From an uncultured Prochlorococcus sp. (lineage in GTDB: Bacteria; Cyanobacteriota; Cyanobacteriia; PCC-6307; Cyanobiaceae), in NCBI GenBank assembly GCA_902600475.1, contig CACKJM010000012.1, forward strand, positions 1 to 40,511: DNA of 40,511 nucleotides, in the 5' to 3' direction. Shown piece after piece: positions 26,626 through 37,289 of the stretch. The notes under the pieces are model-generated. The model saw only the letters and a program-made list of their open reading frames with translations, searched no databases and was not told the origin of the DNA. Within the stretch, counting starts at the first letter, position 1. Every line of letters starts with the position of its first letter. The position numbers and the translations under genes were made by a program.

Positions 26626-28236
26626 TTAATTTGATTGAGTTAACTTTTCTTGAGAGGCTTTTATTAAACCTTTAAATAAAGGATGAGGTTTGCCGGGTCG
26701 TGATAAAAACTCAGGATGATATTGACATGCTAAGAAGTAAGGATGATTTTCTAACTCAATTAACTCAACTAATCTTCCATCTGGTGATGTACCACTAATT
26801 TTGTATCCAGAATCTAAAAAACGTTGCTTGTAGTAATTATTAAATTCGTATCTATGTCGATGTCTCTCATAAATAACATCCTCATTATATAAGTTTTTCC
26901 CAGTTGTATTTCTTGTCAATCTACATGGATAAACTCCAAGTCTCATTGTCCCACCCAAATCAACTACATCTTCCTGTTCTGGTAATAAATGTATAACTGG
27001 ATTGGGAGTGTTTGGGTCTAGTTCTGAACTAGATGCATCTGGAAGATTAGCTACATTTCTGGCCCATTCTATAACTGCACATTGCATACCAAGGCATAGA
27101 CCTAAAAAGGGAATTTTATTTTCTCTTGCGAATTTTATAGCCGCAATTTTTCCATTGACTCCTCTATTGCCAAATCCCCCTGGAACGACAATTGCATCAA
27201 CTTCATTTAAGTAAGTTTCTGCTGAATTTTTTTCTATCATTTCAGCACTTACCCAATGTAAATCTAATAAAGCCTTTTGTTCAATGCATGCATGTCTTAA
27301 AGCTTCAACAACGGATAAATATGCATCTCCAAGTTCAATGTATTTACCTACGAGAGCAACTTTGATTGGAGCCCCAGGATTTCTTAGGTTGTGTATTAGT
27401 TGTTCCCAATTTTTTAAATCACATTTTTTATCTTCAAGGTCTAAGTACTTCAGAGTTTCTTTGCATAAACCTTCTTTTTTTAATGAAAGAGGTACAGAAT
27501 AAATACTATCTGCGTCTAAAGCTTCAATTACAGAGTTGATACTGACACCGCAAAAACCACTAAGCTTCTTTTTAAGAGCTTCATTGATAGATTTATCACT
27601 TCGGCATACAAGTAAATCTGGCTGAATTCCAATTGATCTTAATTCTTTAACTGAATGTTGTGTTGGTTTAGTTTTTATTTCGCCAGAGGTTTTTATGTAA
27701 GGAAGTAACGTTACGTGGATGTATGCAATATCGTTACTGTTAACATCATTTTTGAATTCTCTTATTGCCTCTAAAAAAGGTAAAGATTCAATATCACCAA
27801 CGGTTCCACCAATTTCAGTAATAATAATATCTGCATTGCTGTTGGAGGCTACTCTATGAATTCTTTCTCTTATTTCTCCAGTTATGTGAGGTATTACTTG
27901 CACAGTCCCACCGTTATAACTACCTCTTCTTTCTTTATTGATAACTGCTTGATAGATAGATCCCGTAGTCACACTATTTAACCTAGTCATTGCAGTATCA
28001 GTAAACCTTTCATAGTGACCTAAATCCAGATCGGTTTCAGCCCCATCTTCCGTTACAAATACTTCTCCATGTTGGAAAGGGCTCATTGTGCCTGGATCAA
28101 CATTTAGATATGGATCTAGTTTTAATATTGAAACACTATATCCTCTAGACTTTAATAGCCTTCCTAAGCTTGCAGCTACAATTCCTTTACCAATGCTAGA
28201 AACTACTCCTCCGGTGACAAATACAAATTTTGACAT
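26626..28236 (-). CDS. pyrG: CTP synthase
   Basis: Amidates UTP to CTP using glutamine. 536 residues in two domains. The N-terminal synthase has [34 protein letters not shown] and [15 protein letters not shown]. The C-terminal class I glutaminase has the nucleophile FLGLCLGMQ and the catalytic His-Glu in [14 protein letters not shown] 28236 has no close ribosome site; a perfect AGGAGG stands 23 bases upstream with a short leader ORF between. It heads the pyrG-queE-queC-pabB-pabC series and lies 75 bases after aspS. Confidence 0.97.
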   Translation of the reverse strand: MSKFVFVTGGVVSSIGKGIVAASLGRLLKSRGYSVSILKLDPYLNVDPGTMSPFQHGEVFVTEDGAETDLDLGHYERFTDTAMTRLNSVTTGSIYQAVINKERRGSYNGGTVQVIPHITGEIRERIHRVASNSNADIIITEIGGTVGDIESLPFLEAIREFKNDVNSNDIAYIHVTLLPYIKTSGEIKTKPTQHSVKELRSIGIQPDLLVCRSDKSINEALKKKLSGFCGVSINSVIEALDADSIYSVPLSLKKEGLCKETLKYLDLEDKKCDLKNWEQLIHNLRNPGAPIKVALVGKYIELGDAYLSVVEALRHACIEQKALLDLHWVSAEMIEKNSAETYLNEVDAIVVPGGFGNRGVNGKIAAIKFARENKIPFLGLCLGMQCAVIEWARNVANLPDASSSELDPNTPNPVIHLLPEQEDVVDLGGTMRLGVYPCRLTRNTTGKNLYNEDVIYERHRHRYEFNNYYKQRFLDSGYKISGTSPDGRLVELIELENHPYFLACQYHPEFLSRPGKPHPLFKGLIKASQEKLTQSN

Positions 28237-28265
28237 TAAATATTTTTAATTAAGCACATCCTCCT
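28236..28265 (-). promoter_or_regulatory. strong AGGAGG plus 7-codon leader ORF abutting pyrG
   Basis: On the minus strand AGGAGG (28265-28260) is followed at once by ATG 28259 and codons MCLIKNI, with TAA ending on the A of the pyrG ATG (TAATG). The site is too far (23 bases) for ordinary pyrG initiation and too close (0 bases) for the leader ATG; GTG 28257, in another frame, is also close. Coupled or regulated initiation is possible, and chance is not excluded. Confidence 0.3.
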
Positions 28266-28311
28266 TATATTTTATTTAAACAAAAAACTTTTAGAACATC
28301 CATATATATTC

Positions 28312-30108
28312 TTATTCATCAATTGTTATTTCAATATCTAATTCTTTTAATTGTGATTCAGAGACATTTGAAGGTGCATTTGTGAGAAGACATTTCGCTT
28401 GTTGATTTTTTGGAAAAGCAATGGTTTCTCTGATTGAATCTGCACCAATGATTAGCATTGTAATACGATCTAATCCAAACGCTATTCCACCATGAGGAGG
28501 TGCACCCATTTCTAAGGCTTCTATTAAAAATCCAAATTTTTCATCAATCTCTTTATTAGTAAGTCCTACTGTTTTCAGAACCTCTCGTTGTAAGTTCGCT
28601 TCATGAATACGTAAAGAGCCACCTCCTAACTCCAATCCATTAAGAACTAAGTCATAAGCATTTGCTATAGAGCTCTCAATTTCTTTTTTCAAGTTTTCAG
28701 AATCTTTAGATTTTATATTTTTTGGAGAACAAAAAGGATGATGTAAAGCTTCATTTCTATTTTCCTCTTCATTTCTCTCAAACATCGGGAAATCAGTTAC
28801 CCATAAGAAATTCCATTTACTTTTATCTATGAGATTTAAGTCTTTTGCGATGTACTGTCTTACCCTATCTAATGACTGATTGACAATTTGTTTATCACCA
28901 GCTCCTAAAAGAATTAAGTCTCCATCTTTTGCTTCTGTGATTCTTAAAATATCAGCTATATGCTCTTCACTTAAATTATTTTTAATTGCCCCAATAGTCT
29001 CAAGCTCATCTCCTTTGACCCTTATGAAGGCCAAACCACCAGCTCCTGCATCTTGAGCTACTTGGAAGATATCACCTCCTGGTTTAATTCTTACGTTGCT
29101 AATACTTGAGTTACCTCCTTTGACTGTTATGGATTTTATATAACCTCCAGACTGAATTGCATTGGTAAAAATATTAAATCCAATATCACCTAATACTTTT
29201 CCTAAATCTTTTAATAACATTTGATATCTAGTATCTGGTCTATCAGTTCCGTAATTATCCATTGCTGATTGCCATGACATTCTCGGAAAAGCATTATCAA
29301 AATTAATATTTAATACCTCTTTCCATATTGTTTTTATAAGACTTTCATTAAAAGAAATTATTTCTTCTTCTGTAATAAAGCTCATCTCAATATCTAATTG
29401 AGTAAACTCTGGCTGTCTATCTGCCCTTAAGTCTTCATCACGGAAACATTTTGCGATTTGATAATACTTGTCCAAGCCTCCAACCATTAAAAGTTGTTTA
29501 AATAGTTGTGGGGATTGAGGTAGAGCAAAAAATTCTCCATTTGAAAGACGAGCAGGAACTAGAAAATCGCGAGCGCCTTCTGGAGTTGATTTTGTAAGTA
29601 ATGGAGTCTCTACTTCTGTAAATCCAAAATTATCAAGAAATTCTCTAGCAACTTTAATAATCTTATGTCTTGTTTTTAAATTTTCTAGTAATTTTCCCCT
29701 CCTTAAATCTAGATATCTATACTTTAATCTGAGTTCCTCTTTTGTATTTTCATAATCATGTATAGACACTGGAAAAGGTAAGTTTTTTTTGATTTGGTTG
29801 AGAATTTGCAAATTTTTAACCTTAAGCTCTAACTCTCCAGTACTTAAATTTTTATTTATTGAATCTCTGGGTCTTTCATTAATAATTCCGCTAACCATTA
29901 TTACCGTCTCATTTCTTAGAGTTTCTGCTTGTTTAAATAGATTTCCTCCATCATCAGGATTAATTGTTATTTGTAAGAATCCACTATGGTCTCTTAAATC
30001 AATAAAAATCACACCGCCATGATCTCGTCTTCTATCTACCCATCCGCATAGATTAACTAATTTACCAATATCTGTATTATTGAGTTCTTTGCAAATTTTG
30101 TTTCTCAT
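28312..30108 (-). CDS. aspS: aspartyl-tRNA synthetase
   Basis: Class IIb synthetase, 598 residues, bacterial type with the inserted GAD domain. Seen: the N-terminal anticodon-binding OB fold ([21 protein letters not shown]), motif 1 region [20 protein letters not shown], motif 2 [20 protein letters not shown] and motif 3 [13 protein letters not shown]. Whether it also charges tRNA-Asn cannot be decided from the window. ATG 30108 lies 55 bases after gcvT on the same strand, with 75 bases before pyrG. Confidence 0.97.
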   Translation of the reverse strand: MRNKICKELNNTDIGKLVNLCGWVDRRRDHGGVIFIDLRDHSGFLQITINPDDGGNLFKQAETLRNETVIMVSGIINERPRDSINKNLSTGELELKVKNLQILNQIKKNLPFPVSIHDYENTKEELRLKYRYLDLRRGKLLENLKTRHKIIKVAREFLDNFGFTEVETPLLTKSTPEGARDFLVPARLSNGEFFALPQSPQLFKQLLMVGGLDKYYQIAKCFRDEDLRADRQPEFTQLDIEMSFITEEEIISFNESLIKTIWKEVLNINFDNAFPRMSWQSAMDNYGTDRPDTRYQMLLKDLGKVLGDIGFNIFTNAIQSGGYIKSITVKGGNSSISNVRIKPGGDIFQVAQDAGAGGLAFIRVKGDELETIGAIKNNLSEEHIADILRITEAKDGDLILLGAGDKQIVNQSLDRVRQYIAKDLNLIDKSKWNFLWVTDFPMFERNEEENRNEALHHPFCSPKNIKSKDSENLKKEIESSIANAYDLVLNGLELGGGSLRIHEANLQREVLKTVGLTNKEIDEKFGFLIEALEMGAPPHGGIAFGLDRITMLIIGADSIRETIAFPKNQQAKCLLTNAPSNVSESQLKELDIEITIDE

Positions 30109-30163
30109 CTAAGTATGATTTATTTATCAATAACTTATAATAATTCTTTAAGGGTAAATTTAG

Positions 30164-31276
30164 TTAATAATTTTTTTTATAAAACGCTCTTTTTGTTATA
30201 ACCCCTTTGAATTTTTTGCCTCTTATTAATATTTGAACTTCATTATTTATTGAGGCATGCGAAGTATTGATGTAAGCAAAAGCTATAGCTTGTTGTTTAG
30301 TTGGAGACCAACTTCCGCTAGTAATAGTTCCAATATTTTCTTCACCTTTATGAACTGCGCAACCTTTTCTTCCTATTGCTTTACCTTCTATGGAGAGACC
30401 AACTAACTTTTTTTGAATGCCTAATCTTGACTGCTTTTCAAGAAATGTTCTTCCAAAGAATTCGTGATTATTTTCTAGATGTACTAGCCAGCCTAACCCT
30501 GCTTCATATGGAGAAGTTTCTTCATTTATGTCTTGACCATAAAGATGCATGCCTGCTTCAAGTCTAAGAGTATCTCTAGCTCCTAAACCACAAGGCGTAA
30601 CATTTTTGGAAATTGAGAAGTCCCATAAATTAAATGCTGCTTTTTTAGATAAAAGTATTTCTAGACCATTTTCCCCTGTATATCCTGTCTTGGAAAAGAA
30701 AATTTTTTCTTTAGGCGAAATATGTTCAAAAATTTTATATTCGCATCCAAAGTTAGGGATATGTGAGATCGAAGACTCAATCCATTCTTCAAATAAATTG
30801 AATGATTTTTTTCCCTGTAGTGCTAAAAGTACTTTGTCTTTCTTAAAGTTTGTTATCGAAATTTCATCTTTATTTAAATTATTTTTTATCCACTGAAAAT
30901 CTTTTTCATATCTACTTGCATTAACTATTAACAATAATTCTGATATGTCATTTTCTTGTATACCAAGGTCATAAATTATTAAGTCATCTATTATTCCTGC
31001 TTTATCATTGAGCATTACTGTATAAAGCCCCTGACCTTCAGAAAAGGAGTACAAATTAGTAGGAAAAAATTTTTGAATATAATCCTTTGGATTGATCCCC
31101 TTAACAGATATCACACCCATGTGAGAAATATCAAATAATCCTGCTGAGGATCTAACCGATTCATGCTCTTTAATTAATCCTGAAAATGATATAGGCATTT
31201 CCCAACCTGCAAAATCCACTAATTTTGCATTGGATTCGACATATTTTGAATAAAGAGGACTTTTTAGCAAATCCAT
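30164..31276 (-). CDS. gcvT: aminomethyltransferase (glycine cleavage T protein)
   Basis: T protein of the glycine cleavage system; moves the aminomethyl carbon from the H-protein lipoyl arm to THF, releasing ammonia. Important in photorespiratory glycine use. 370 residues, normal size. Seen: [20 protein letters not shown] at the start, [37 protein letters not shown] and the C-terminal barrel with ITSGSWSPT. gcvH and gcvP are not in the window. The 43-base gap upstream is too short for a glycine riboswitch. Confidence 0.96.
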   Translation of the reverse strand: MDLLKSPLYSKYVESNAKLVDFAGWEMPISFSGLIKEHESVRSSAGLFDISHMGVISVKGINPKDYIQKFFPTNLYSFSEGQGLYTVMLNDKAGIIDDLIIYDLGIQENDISELLLIVNASRYEKDFQWIKNNLNKDEISITNFKKDKVLLALQGKKSFNLFEEWIESSISHIPNFGCEYKIFEHISPKEKIFFSKTGYTGENGLEILLSKKAAFNLWDFSISKNVTPCGLGARDTLRLEAGMHLYGQDINEETSPYEAGLGWLVHLENNHEFFGRTFLEKQSRLGIQKKLVGLSIEGKAIGRKGCAVHKGEENIGTITSGSWSPTKQQAIAFAYINTSHASINNEVQILIRGKKFKGVITKRAFYKKNY

Positions 31277-31319
31277 AAAATATTTATTTTGTATTTTTAC
31301 ACTGTAGTTTAGAAATTTT

Positions 31320-32201
31320 TTATTGCATATTTTCTAATGACAAAATTAAGCTTCTAAGTACTTTAGCTGCAACTATGCTACTTACTCCGCTTTTATCAAT
31401 TTCTGGAGATAATTCCACGATATCTGAACCCACAATTCTAAAGTCTTTTAAAGTTTTAAGTATTTCTTCAAAATCATTCCAAAAAAATCCTCCCGGTTCA
31501 GGAGTGCCAGTCCCTGCTAATAAACTGGGATCAAACCAATCTAGATCTATTGTTAAATAGATTGGAGACTTAGCGTATGGTAAAAGAACTTGGTTTAACT
31601 CATGTGCATTTCCGCCTGGACAAAAGTTAACTAATTGGTTGTTGTTATGCATAATTTCAAATTCTTCCTTAGTTCCACTTCTTATTCCTACTTGTAAAAT
31701 TTTCTTTTCAGGTAGCACTTCTAAGCATCTTTTCATAGTACAAGCATGACTATGTTCATTTCCTATATATGATTCTCTTAAATCTGCATGAGCATCAAGT
31801 TGAACCAATATCAAATCTGGATATTTGTTTACTAATGCTTCAATAGCACCTCTTGTAATAGAGTGTTCGCCTCCAAGCATAATAGGACTAAGGCGCTCAC
31901 TAATTAAATAATTTGTTGCTGATTTAACCGATTCAATAACGGACTTTGAGTCATTTTTATCAATTAATATTGATCCAAAATCAACATACATAATATCTTC
32001 TAAGTCTTTTTTTAGTTTTGGACAATATGTTTCTAAACAAGAACTGACTTGTCTTATTGCTGCTGGACCAAATCTTGCTCCTGGTTTAAACGAACATGTC
32101 CCGTCATAATTAACTCCAAATATACCAATTGAGCAATTCTCAGGACTTCTTTTTGCTCCCATATAAATTGCATTTTCGTTATCAAATAAATTTTTTGTCA
32201 T
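31320..32201 (-). CDS. speB: agmatinase (ureohydrolase family)
   Basis: Binuclear manganese ureohydrolase of 293 residues. Metal ligands sit in [23 protein letters not shown] and [12 protein letters not shown], with [10 protein letters not shown] after them. Agmatinase, giving putrescine and urea, is the best fit because the gene follows speE by one base and both make polyamines; arginase or guanidinobutyrase are alternatives in this superfamily. The arginine decarboxylase that would supply agmatine is not in the window. Confidence 0.9.
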   Translation of the reverse strand: MTKNLFDNENAIYMGAKRSPENCSIGIFGVNYDGTCSFKPGARFGPAAIRQVSSCLETYCPKLKKDLEDIMYVDFGSILIDKNDSKSVIESVKSATNYLISERLSPIMLGGEHSITRGAIEALVNKYPDLILVQLDAHADLRESYIGNEHSHACTMKRCLEVLPEKKILQVGIRSGTKEEFEIMHNNNQLVNFCPGGNAHELNQVLLPYAKSPIYLTIDLDWFDPSLLAGTGTPEPGGFFWNDFEEILKTLKDFRIVGSDIVELSPEIDKSGVSSIVAAKVLRSLILSLENMQ

Positions 32202-32202
32202 C

Positions 32203-33054
32203 TTAAGAATCTAGTTCTTTTACAATTTTATTTGGCATCATTTTGAATGCTGCATATTGAAAATTTAAATTCCAAATTTCACATCCTTTTTCTATTTTTA
32301 GGGCTTCATTATAATTTTGCTTTGATAAATTTAGATCTTCTGAAGAAGCGAATGTCCAACTCCAAATCCCGCTTGGATATATAGGCACAAAGGAATACAT
32401 AGTTTCAGAAACTTTAAATATATTTTTTAGGGTTTTCAAAATATTTATGTGAATATTTTTGAAGGACTCAGGTGATTCGCTTTGCGTTGCTAATATCCCA
32501 TATGGTTTCAGTATTCTTTTACATTCTTCATAAAAAGGTTCTGAAAATAATAAATTTGAAAATTCTGAGGGATCTGAACAGTCTATAAATATAACGTCGT
32601 AAAAATTATCTCTTGTTTTTTTTACCCATTTAACACCATCATCAACATGAATTTCTAATCTTTTGTCGTTCCATGCTTCGCCTCCAATTTCTTTTAGAAA
32701 TTTTTTAGATATTTTGATTACCTCTTCATCAATTTCTACTAGATCAATTTTTGATATTTGAGAATATTTAACGCATTCTCTTACAGTACCTCCGTCACCA
32801 CCGCCAATAATTAGTACATTAGATTTTTTGTTAATGCTACTTAATGCAGGATGCACAAGACACTCATGATAATATTTCTCGTCTTTTAATGATGTCATCC
32901 AGCAACCATCTAACATTAAAGCTTTACCATAATATTCATTTTCAATAACAAGAATTTCTTGATATTTTGAGGTTTTTTTAATTAGAATTTTTCCATTTAG
33001 GCCGAATCTTGAGCCTTTATGATATTCATCTATCCATGTTGTAATATTTGTCAT
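32203..33054 (-). CDS. speE: spermidine synthase
   Basis: Aminopropyltransferase using decarboxylated SAM and putrescine. 283 residues. The Rossmann nucleotide site VLIIGGGDGGTVREC, EIDEEVI, DDGVKWV and the catalytic aspartate segment DVIFIDCSDPS are intact, as is YHECLVHPAL. Its start overlaps mazG by four bases and its stop is followed after one base by speB, so mazG-speE-speB form a tight operon. Confidence 0.95.
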   Translation of the reverse strand: MTNITTWIDEYHKGSRFGLNGKILIKKTSKYQEILVIENEYYGKALMLDGCWMTSLKDEKYYHECLVHPALSSINKKSNVLIIGGGDGGTVRECVKYSQISKIDLVEIDEEVIKISKKFLKEIGGEAWNDKRLEIHVDDGVKWVKKTRDNFYDVIFIDCSDPSEFSNLLFSEPFYEECKRILKPYGILATQSESPESFKNIHINILKTLKNIFKVSETMYSFVPIYPSGIWSWTFASSEDLNLSKQNYNEALKIEKGCEIWNLNFQYAAFKMMPNKIVKELDS

Positions 33055-33938
33055 TTGCTTTTAGGAACTTTTCCTGCCAGTTTTTGCTTGGCTATTTGCC
33101 AAAGCCGTTGAAAGTCTTTGGGAGTTTGTTTTTTAATATTATCTCCTGCATGCTCTTCGACGATTAAAAATCTGTCTAAAAATTTCATATTAGTTTTTTG
33201 AAGAGCTGACTCAGGATTTATTTTTAAAAAGTTTGAAAGATTCAGAAGGGTAAAGTAAATATCCCCAAATTCATTTTTTATATCTGAATCATTTTTGCAT
33301 TTAATTGCCTCTTTTAATTCATTTATCTCTTCTTCTAACTTTTTAAAAATCTCATCAGTACTTTCCCACTTGAAACCATGTTCTTTAACAACATTTGTGA
33401 TTTTATCTGTACCAATCGTTGGAGGTAAATTTTTAATTTTTAAATTTAAATTTCTACTAATTGAAGATTCCATATTAGTTGCTTCTTTTTCTAAATTTTT
33501 TATATTTCCCCAAATCTGTTGTGATTTTTCTAATGATACTTTTTCTTTTTTGTTAAAAATATATGGATGTCTATTAATAATTTTCTTATTTAGATTTTTT
33601 ATAACATCATTTAGAGCAAATTCTTTTTCTTGGTAACCGATTTCAGCATGAAGCATTACTTGTAATAAAAGATCTCCTAACTCTTCACATATGTTATCTG
33701 CATTTTTTTCATATATCGCATCTATAAATTCATTACTTTCTTCATACAAAAATGGGATCAACGATATATGAGACTGTATTTTCTGCCATGGGCAGCCCCA
33801 AGTTTCATCTTTTAATGCTTTGATATTAGATATTAAGATTTTAAAACTTTTTATAGTCTCTAAATCGGAATTGTTTTCCAATTTATATCTATTGTTTGAG
33901 GACATAGGATATATTTTATTAATTAAATTTTGCCTCAT
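33051..33938 (-). CDS. mazG: nucleoside triphosphate pyrophosphohydrolase MazG
   Basis: All-alpha NTP pyrophosphatase, thought to remove damaged or excess nucleotides. 295 residues with two MazG-type units. The first has TWGCPWQKIQSHISLIPFLYEESNEF cut here at its core EExxE (YEESNEF) and EELGDLLLQVMLHAEI. The second has EEEINELKEAI and EFGDIYFTLLNL. An ATG at 33905 gives a start 11 codons later and is equally possible. The tRNA-Val gene is 66 bases away on the other strand. Confidence 0.92.
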   Translation of the reverse strand: MRQNLINKIYPMSSNNRYKLENNSDLETIKSFKILISNIKALKDETWGCPWQKIQSHISLIPFLYEESNEFIDAIYEKNADNICEELGDLLLQVMLHAEIGYQEKEFALNDVIKNLNKKIINRHPYIFNKKEKVSLEKSQQIWGNIKNLEKEATNMESSISRNLNLKIKNLPPTIGTDKITNVVKEHGFKWESTDEIFKKLEEEINELKEAIKCKNDSDIKNEFGDIYFTLLNLSNFLKINPESALQKTNMKFLDRFLIVEEHAGDNIKKQTPKDFQRLWQIAKQKLAGKVPKSK

Positions 33939-33985
33939 TCATGAAATATTTAAATACTTAGTATAAATTTTTCAACTTCATCTAT

Positions 33986-33991
33986 TAGAAT
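33986..33991 (+). promoter_or_regulatory. possible -10 element for tRNA-Val
   Basis: TAGAAT ends 12 bases before the first tRNA base, a suitable distance for a start just upstream of the mature end. No convincing -35 box is seen. In such AT-rich DNA this is weak. Confidence 0.25.
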
Positions 33992-34003
33992 GATTTATCA
34001 TAA

Positions 34004-34075
<72 letters not shown>

Positions 34076-34090
34076 TGTATTATTTTTCTA

Positions 34091-34432
34091 ATGACTGAGA
34101 TCGTCAATCTTTCAATCAGTCAAAGCGCTGCTTCAGAACTATCTAGGCAGGCTTCTTTTGGAGGTTCCCCAGGAGAAATGTCGATTGATTTGGTAGGGGA
34201 TGAAAATTGTTCCGAAGGATGGATGCATATTAAATTAAGGCCAGGTACATGTAATGGATCCCCTATTTCAAGAACTGAAGGAGTAACTTTATACGCGGAT
34301 GTAAAAAAGTTTAATTTACTGAAAGATTTAAAATTAGATTATTACGGTGATTTGAGCGGTGGTGGATTTCTTATTTCAACACCAAAAAATGCAAAACGTT
34401 GTTCCTGTGGTTCTGGCTTCAAACTTTTGTAG
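34091..34432 (+). CDS. A-type iron-sulfur carrier-like protein (IscA/HesB family)
   Basis: 113 residues from ATG 34091; earlier in-frame starts fall inside the tRNA and are rejected. The pattern of three cysteines matches A-type carriers: Cys54 in LRPGTCNG (normally GGCSG) and Cys104 and Cys106 in the C-terminal CSCGSGF. These ligate Fe or a [2Fe-2S]/[4Fe-4S] cluster passed to target enzymes. The N-terminal 30 residues and Cys40 are less typical. Neighbours give no partner; no isc or suf gene is in view. Confidence 0.8.
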   Translation: MTEIVNLSISQSAASELSRQASFGGSPGEMSIDLVGDENCSEGWMHIKLRPGTCNGSPISRTEGVTLYADVKKFNLLKDLKLDYYGDLSGGGFLISTPKNAKRCSCGSGFKLL

Positions 34433-34530
34433 AATGGATACGTCTTTTTTTTGCAAACTAATATTATTTTCATTAATTGGCTGCTATCAAGATAAAATAA
34501 ACAAAAAGTTTATTGAAATAAAATTTGCAC

Positions 34531-37287
34531 ATGACAGAGATGAATGATCAATTATCTTTAGAGAATTATTCACCTTTTAAAGTAGAGAAAAAGTGGCAAG
34601 AAAAATGGGAAAGTTTAAAGGCGTTTAGTCCTAACCCTGAGGATGATGGGGACCCTTTTTGTGTTGTTATTCCGCCACCCAATGTAACTGGTTCTTTGCA
34701 TATGGGGCATGCATTTAATACGGCTTTGATAGATGTTGTAGTACGTTTTCAAAGACTTTTAGGTAAGAATGTTTTGTGTTTACCAGGAACTGATCATGCT
34801 TCAATAGCTGTTCAAACTATTCTCGAAAAACAATTAAAAAGTGAAGGTAAAACAAGCGAGGATATTGGAAGAGATGAATTTCTTAAAAGAGCATGGAACT
34901 GGAAAGAACAAAGTGGTGGAAGAATAGTTTCTCAATTAAAAAGGATAGGATATTCAGTTGACTGGACTAGAGAAAGATTTACTCTTGATCAAAAATTAAA
35001 TGATGCAGTTATTGAAGCTTTTAATATTCTTTATAAAAAGAATTTAATTTATAGAGGCGAATATTTGGTTAATTGGTGCCCTGAATCTCAATCTGCCGTA
35101 AGTGATCTTGAAGTTGAAATGCAAGAAGTAAATGGTCATTTATGGCATTTTAAATATCCTTTAATTTCTGAAAGTGGTGAACAGTTAGATAAGTACTTAG
35201 AAGTTGCAACAACAAGACCAGAAACTCTTTTGGGTGATACTGCTGTGGCAGTTAATCCTGATGATGATAGATATAAAGAATTTATTGGTTTCAAAGTAAA
35301 AGTCCCTTTCATTGATAGAGAAATACCTATTATCGCTGATTCACATGTTGATAAAGATTTTGGCACGGGTTGTGTGAAGGTTACTCCAGCCCATGATCCA
35401 AATGATTTTGCAATAGGAAAAAGGCATAATTTAAAACAGATTAATGTAATGAACAAAGATGGAACTTTAAATATTAATGCAGGTATTTTTCAAAATTTAG
35501 ATAGATATGAGGCTAGAAAGAAAATTATTAAAGAATTGGATAACTTAGGCCTTTTGACAAAGATAGAGGAGTATAAACATACTGTTCCTTTTTCTGATAG
35601 AGGTAAGGTGCCAATCGAACCTTTATTGTCAACACAATGGTTTTTGAAAATGGATGATATATCACAAGGATGTCTTAATGAAATTGATTCTAAAAAACCA
35701 TCTTTTATTCCTCCACGCTGGGAGAAAGTTTATAAGGATTGGTTAGAGAATATTAATGATTGGTGTATCAGTCGCCAATTGTGGTGGGGGCACCAAATAC
35801 CAGCATGGTACGTTTTAGATGACTCTCAAGATTCAATAGAACAAAATACTCCATATATCGTTGCAAGAAATGAAGAAGATGCTTTAATCGAAGCTAATAA
35901 AAAATTTGGATTAAATATTAAATTGGTTCGTGATAAAGATGTTTTGGATACATGGTTTTCAAGTGGTTTATGGCCATTCTCAACCCTTGGTTGGCCAAAT
36001 ACAAATGATCCGGATTTTAAAAAATGGTATCCAAATAATGTTCTTGTTACTGGTTTCGATATTATTTTCTTTTGGGTGGCCAGAATGACAATGATGGGGA
36101 ATACTTTTACGAATAATATTCCTTTTAAGGATGTTTATATTCATGGTCTAGTTCGAGATGAAAATAATAAAAAAATGAGTAAAAGTTCAGGTAATGGTAT
36201 TGATCCAATACTATTAATTGATAAATATGGTTCTGATGCTCTACGATTTGCTTTAATTCGAGAAGTTGCAGGCGCTGGACAAGATATCCGGCTTGATTTT
36301 GATAGGAAAAAAGATACATCTTCAACTGTTGAAGCTTCAAGAAATTTTGCGAATAAATTATGGAATGCAACTAAATTTGTTTTAATTAATAAAACTTCCA
36401 ACAATAATTATTCGATTAATGAGAGTGATGAAACTTCTTTAGAGTTATGTGATAAGTGGATTTTATCGAAATTGAATCAGGTAAATATAAAAGTCATTGC
36501 TTTGTTGAAAGAATATAAATTGGGAGAATCTGCGAAACTACTTTATGAATTTGCATGGAACGATTTTTGTGACTGGTATGTAGAATTTGCCAAACAAAGG
36601 TTCAATAATAAAGAGACTAAAAATAGACAAATATCTGAGAAGGTTTTAATAAAAGTGCTCAATGATATCTTGGTGATGATTCATCCTTTTATGCCGCACA
36701 TTACTGAGGAACTTTGGCACATACTTCAACTTAAGCCAGATAAAGAATTATTATCTCTTCAAAAATGGCCAACTCAAGAAAATAAATTTGTTGATAATAA
36801 GCTTGATAATTCCTTTCAGCAACTCTTTGAAATTATTAGATTGATTAGAAATTTGAGAGCTGAATTAGGGCTCAAGCCATCAGAAAAAGTCCCTGTTTAC
36901 TTAATTTCAGATAATGATGAATTGATTAACTTTTTAAAAAATTTAGTTAATGATATTCAAACTTTAACCAAATCCTCTGAAGTATTTATTTTTAAAACTA
37001 ATGCTGTTGATAAAAAAGAGTTTGCTAAATCTTTTTCTGGGATAATTAGTGATTTAGAGGTTTACTTACCTTTTCAGGATTTTGTAAATATAGACGCATT
37101 AAAGGAAAGGTTAAACAAGGATTTAAAAAAGGTGATTATTGAATTAGAAAATTTAAATAAGAGATTATCTAATAAAAATTTTGTTGAAAAGGCTCCAAAA
37201 GATATTGTTGAGGAATGCAGATTTAAATTAAACGAAGGTTCGGTGCAAAAGCAGAGAATTACTAAAAAACTCGAACTATTGAATTGA
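34531..37287 (+). CDS. valS: valyl-tRNA synthetase
   Basis: Class Ia synthetase, 918 residues from ATG 34531 (ATG 34540 also possible). The HIGH motif is in PPNVTGSLHMGHA near residue 56, and KMSKS in KKMSKSSGNG near 548. The CP1 editing domain has ATTRPETLLGDTAVAVNP and GTGCVKVTPAHDPND. FWVARMTMMG and WCISRQLWWGH are typical. The anticodon domain is followed by a C-terminal coiled-coil arm. The stop falls two bases before the ATG of the next gene. The cognate tRNA-Val stands just upstream with the iron-sulfur carrier gene between. Confidence 0.97.
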   Translation: MTEMNDQLSLENYSPFKVEKKWQEKWESLKAFSPNPEDDGDPFCVVIPPPNVTGSLHMGHAFNTALIDVVVRFQRLLGKNVLCLPGTDHASIAVQTILEKQLKSEGKTSEDIGRDEFLKRAWNWKEQSGGRIVSQLKRIGYSVDWTRERFTLDQKLNDAVIEAFNILYKKNLIYRGEYLVNWCPESQSAVSDLEVEMQEVNGHLWHFKYPLISESGEQLDKYLEVATTRPETLLGDTAVAVNPDDDRYKEFIGFKVKVPFIDREIPIIADSHVDKDFGTGCVKVTPAHDPNDFAIGKRHNLKQINVMNKDGTLNINAGIFQNLDRYEARKKIIKELDNLGLLTKIEEYKHTVPFSDRGKVPIEPLLSTQWFLKMDDISQGCLNEIDSKKPSFIPPRWEKVYKDWLENINDWCISRQLWWGHQIPAWYVLDDSQDSIEQNTPYIVARNEEDALIEANKKFGLNIKLVRDKDVLDTWFSSGLWPFSTLGWPNTNDPDFKKWYPNNVLVTGFDIIFFWVARMTMMGNTFTNNIPFKDVYIHGLVRDENNKKMSKSSGNGIDPILLIDKYGSDALRFALIREVAGAGQDIRLDFDRKKDTSSTVEASRNFANKLWNATKFVLINKTSNNNYSINESDETSLELCDKWILSKLNQVNIKVIALLKEYKLGESAKLLYEFAWNDFCDWYVEFAKQRFNNKETKNRQISEKVLIKVLNDILVMIHPFMPHITEELWHILQLKPDKELLSLQKWPTQENKFVDNKLDNSFQQLFEIIRLIRNLRAELGLKPSEKVPVYLISDNDELINFLKNLVNDIQTLTKSSEVFIFKTNAVDKKEFAKSFSGIISDLEVYLPFQDFVNIDALKERLNKDLKKVIIELENLNKRLSNKNFVEKAPKDIVEECRFKLNEGSVQKQRITKKLELLN

Positions 37288-37289
37288 GA

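Noticed and set aside
31277..31319. Glycine riboswitch upstream of gcvT
   Set aside because: Only 43 bases separate gcvT from speB, too few for the aptamer, and no conserved core is seen.
33295..33636. 113-codon open frame antisense to mazG, and 127 codons at 21714-22097 antisense to the MFS gene
   Set aside because: Both are mirror frames of conserved genes, Phe/Ser- or Lys/Pro-rich without domain features, and have no ribosome site.
34434..34547. 37-codon frame with a lipobox-like LIGC, between the carrier gene and valS
   Set aside because: Very short, ends within valS coding sequence and has no ribosome site; the lipobox match is four residues and likely chance.
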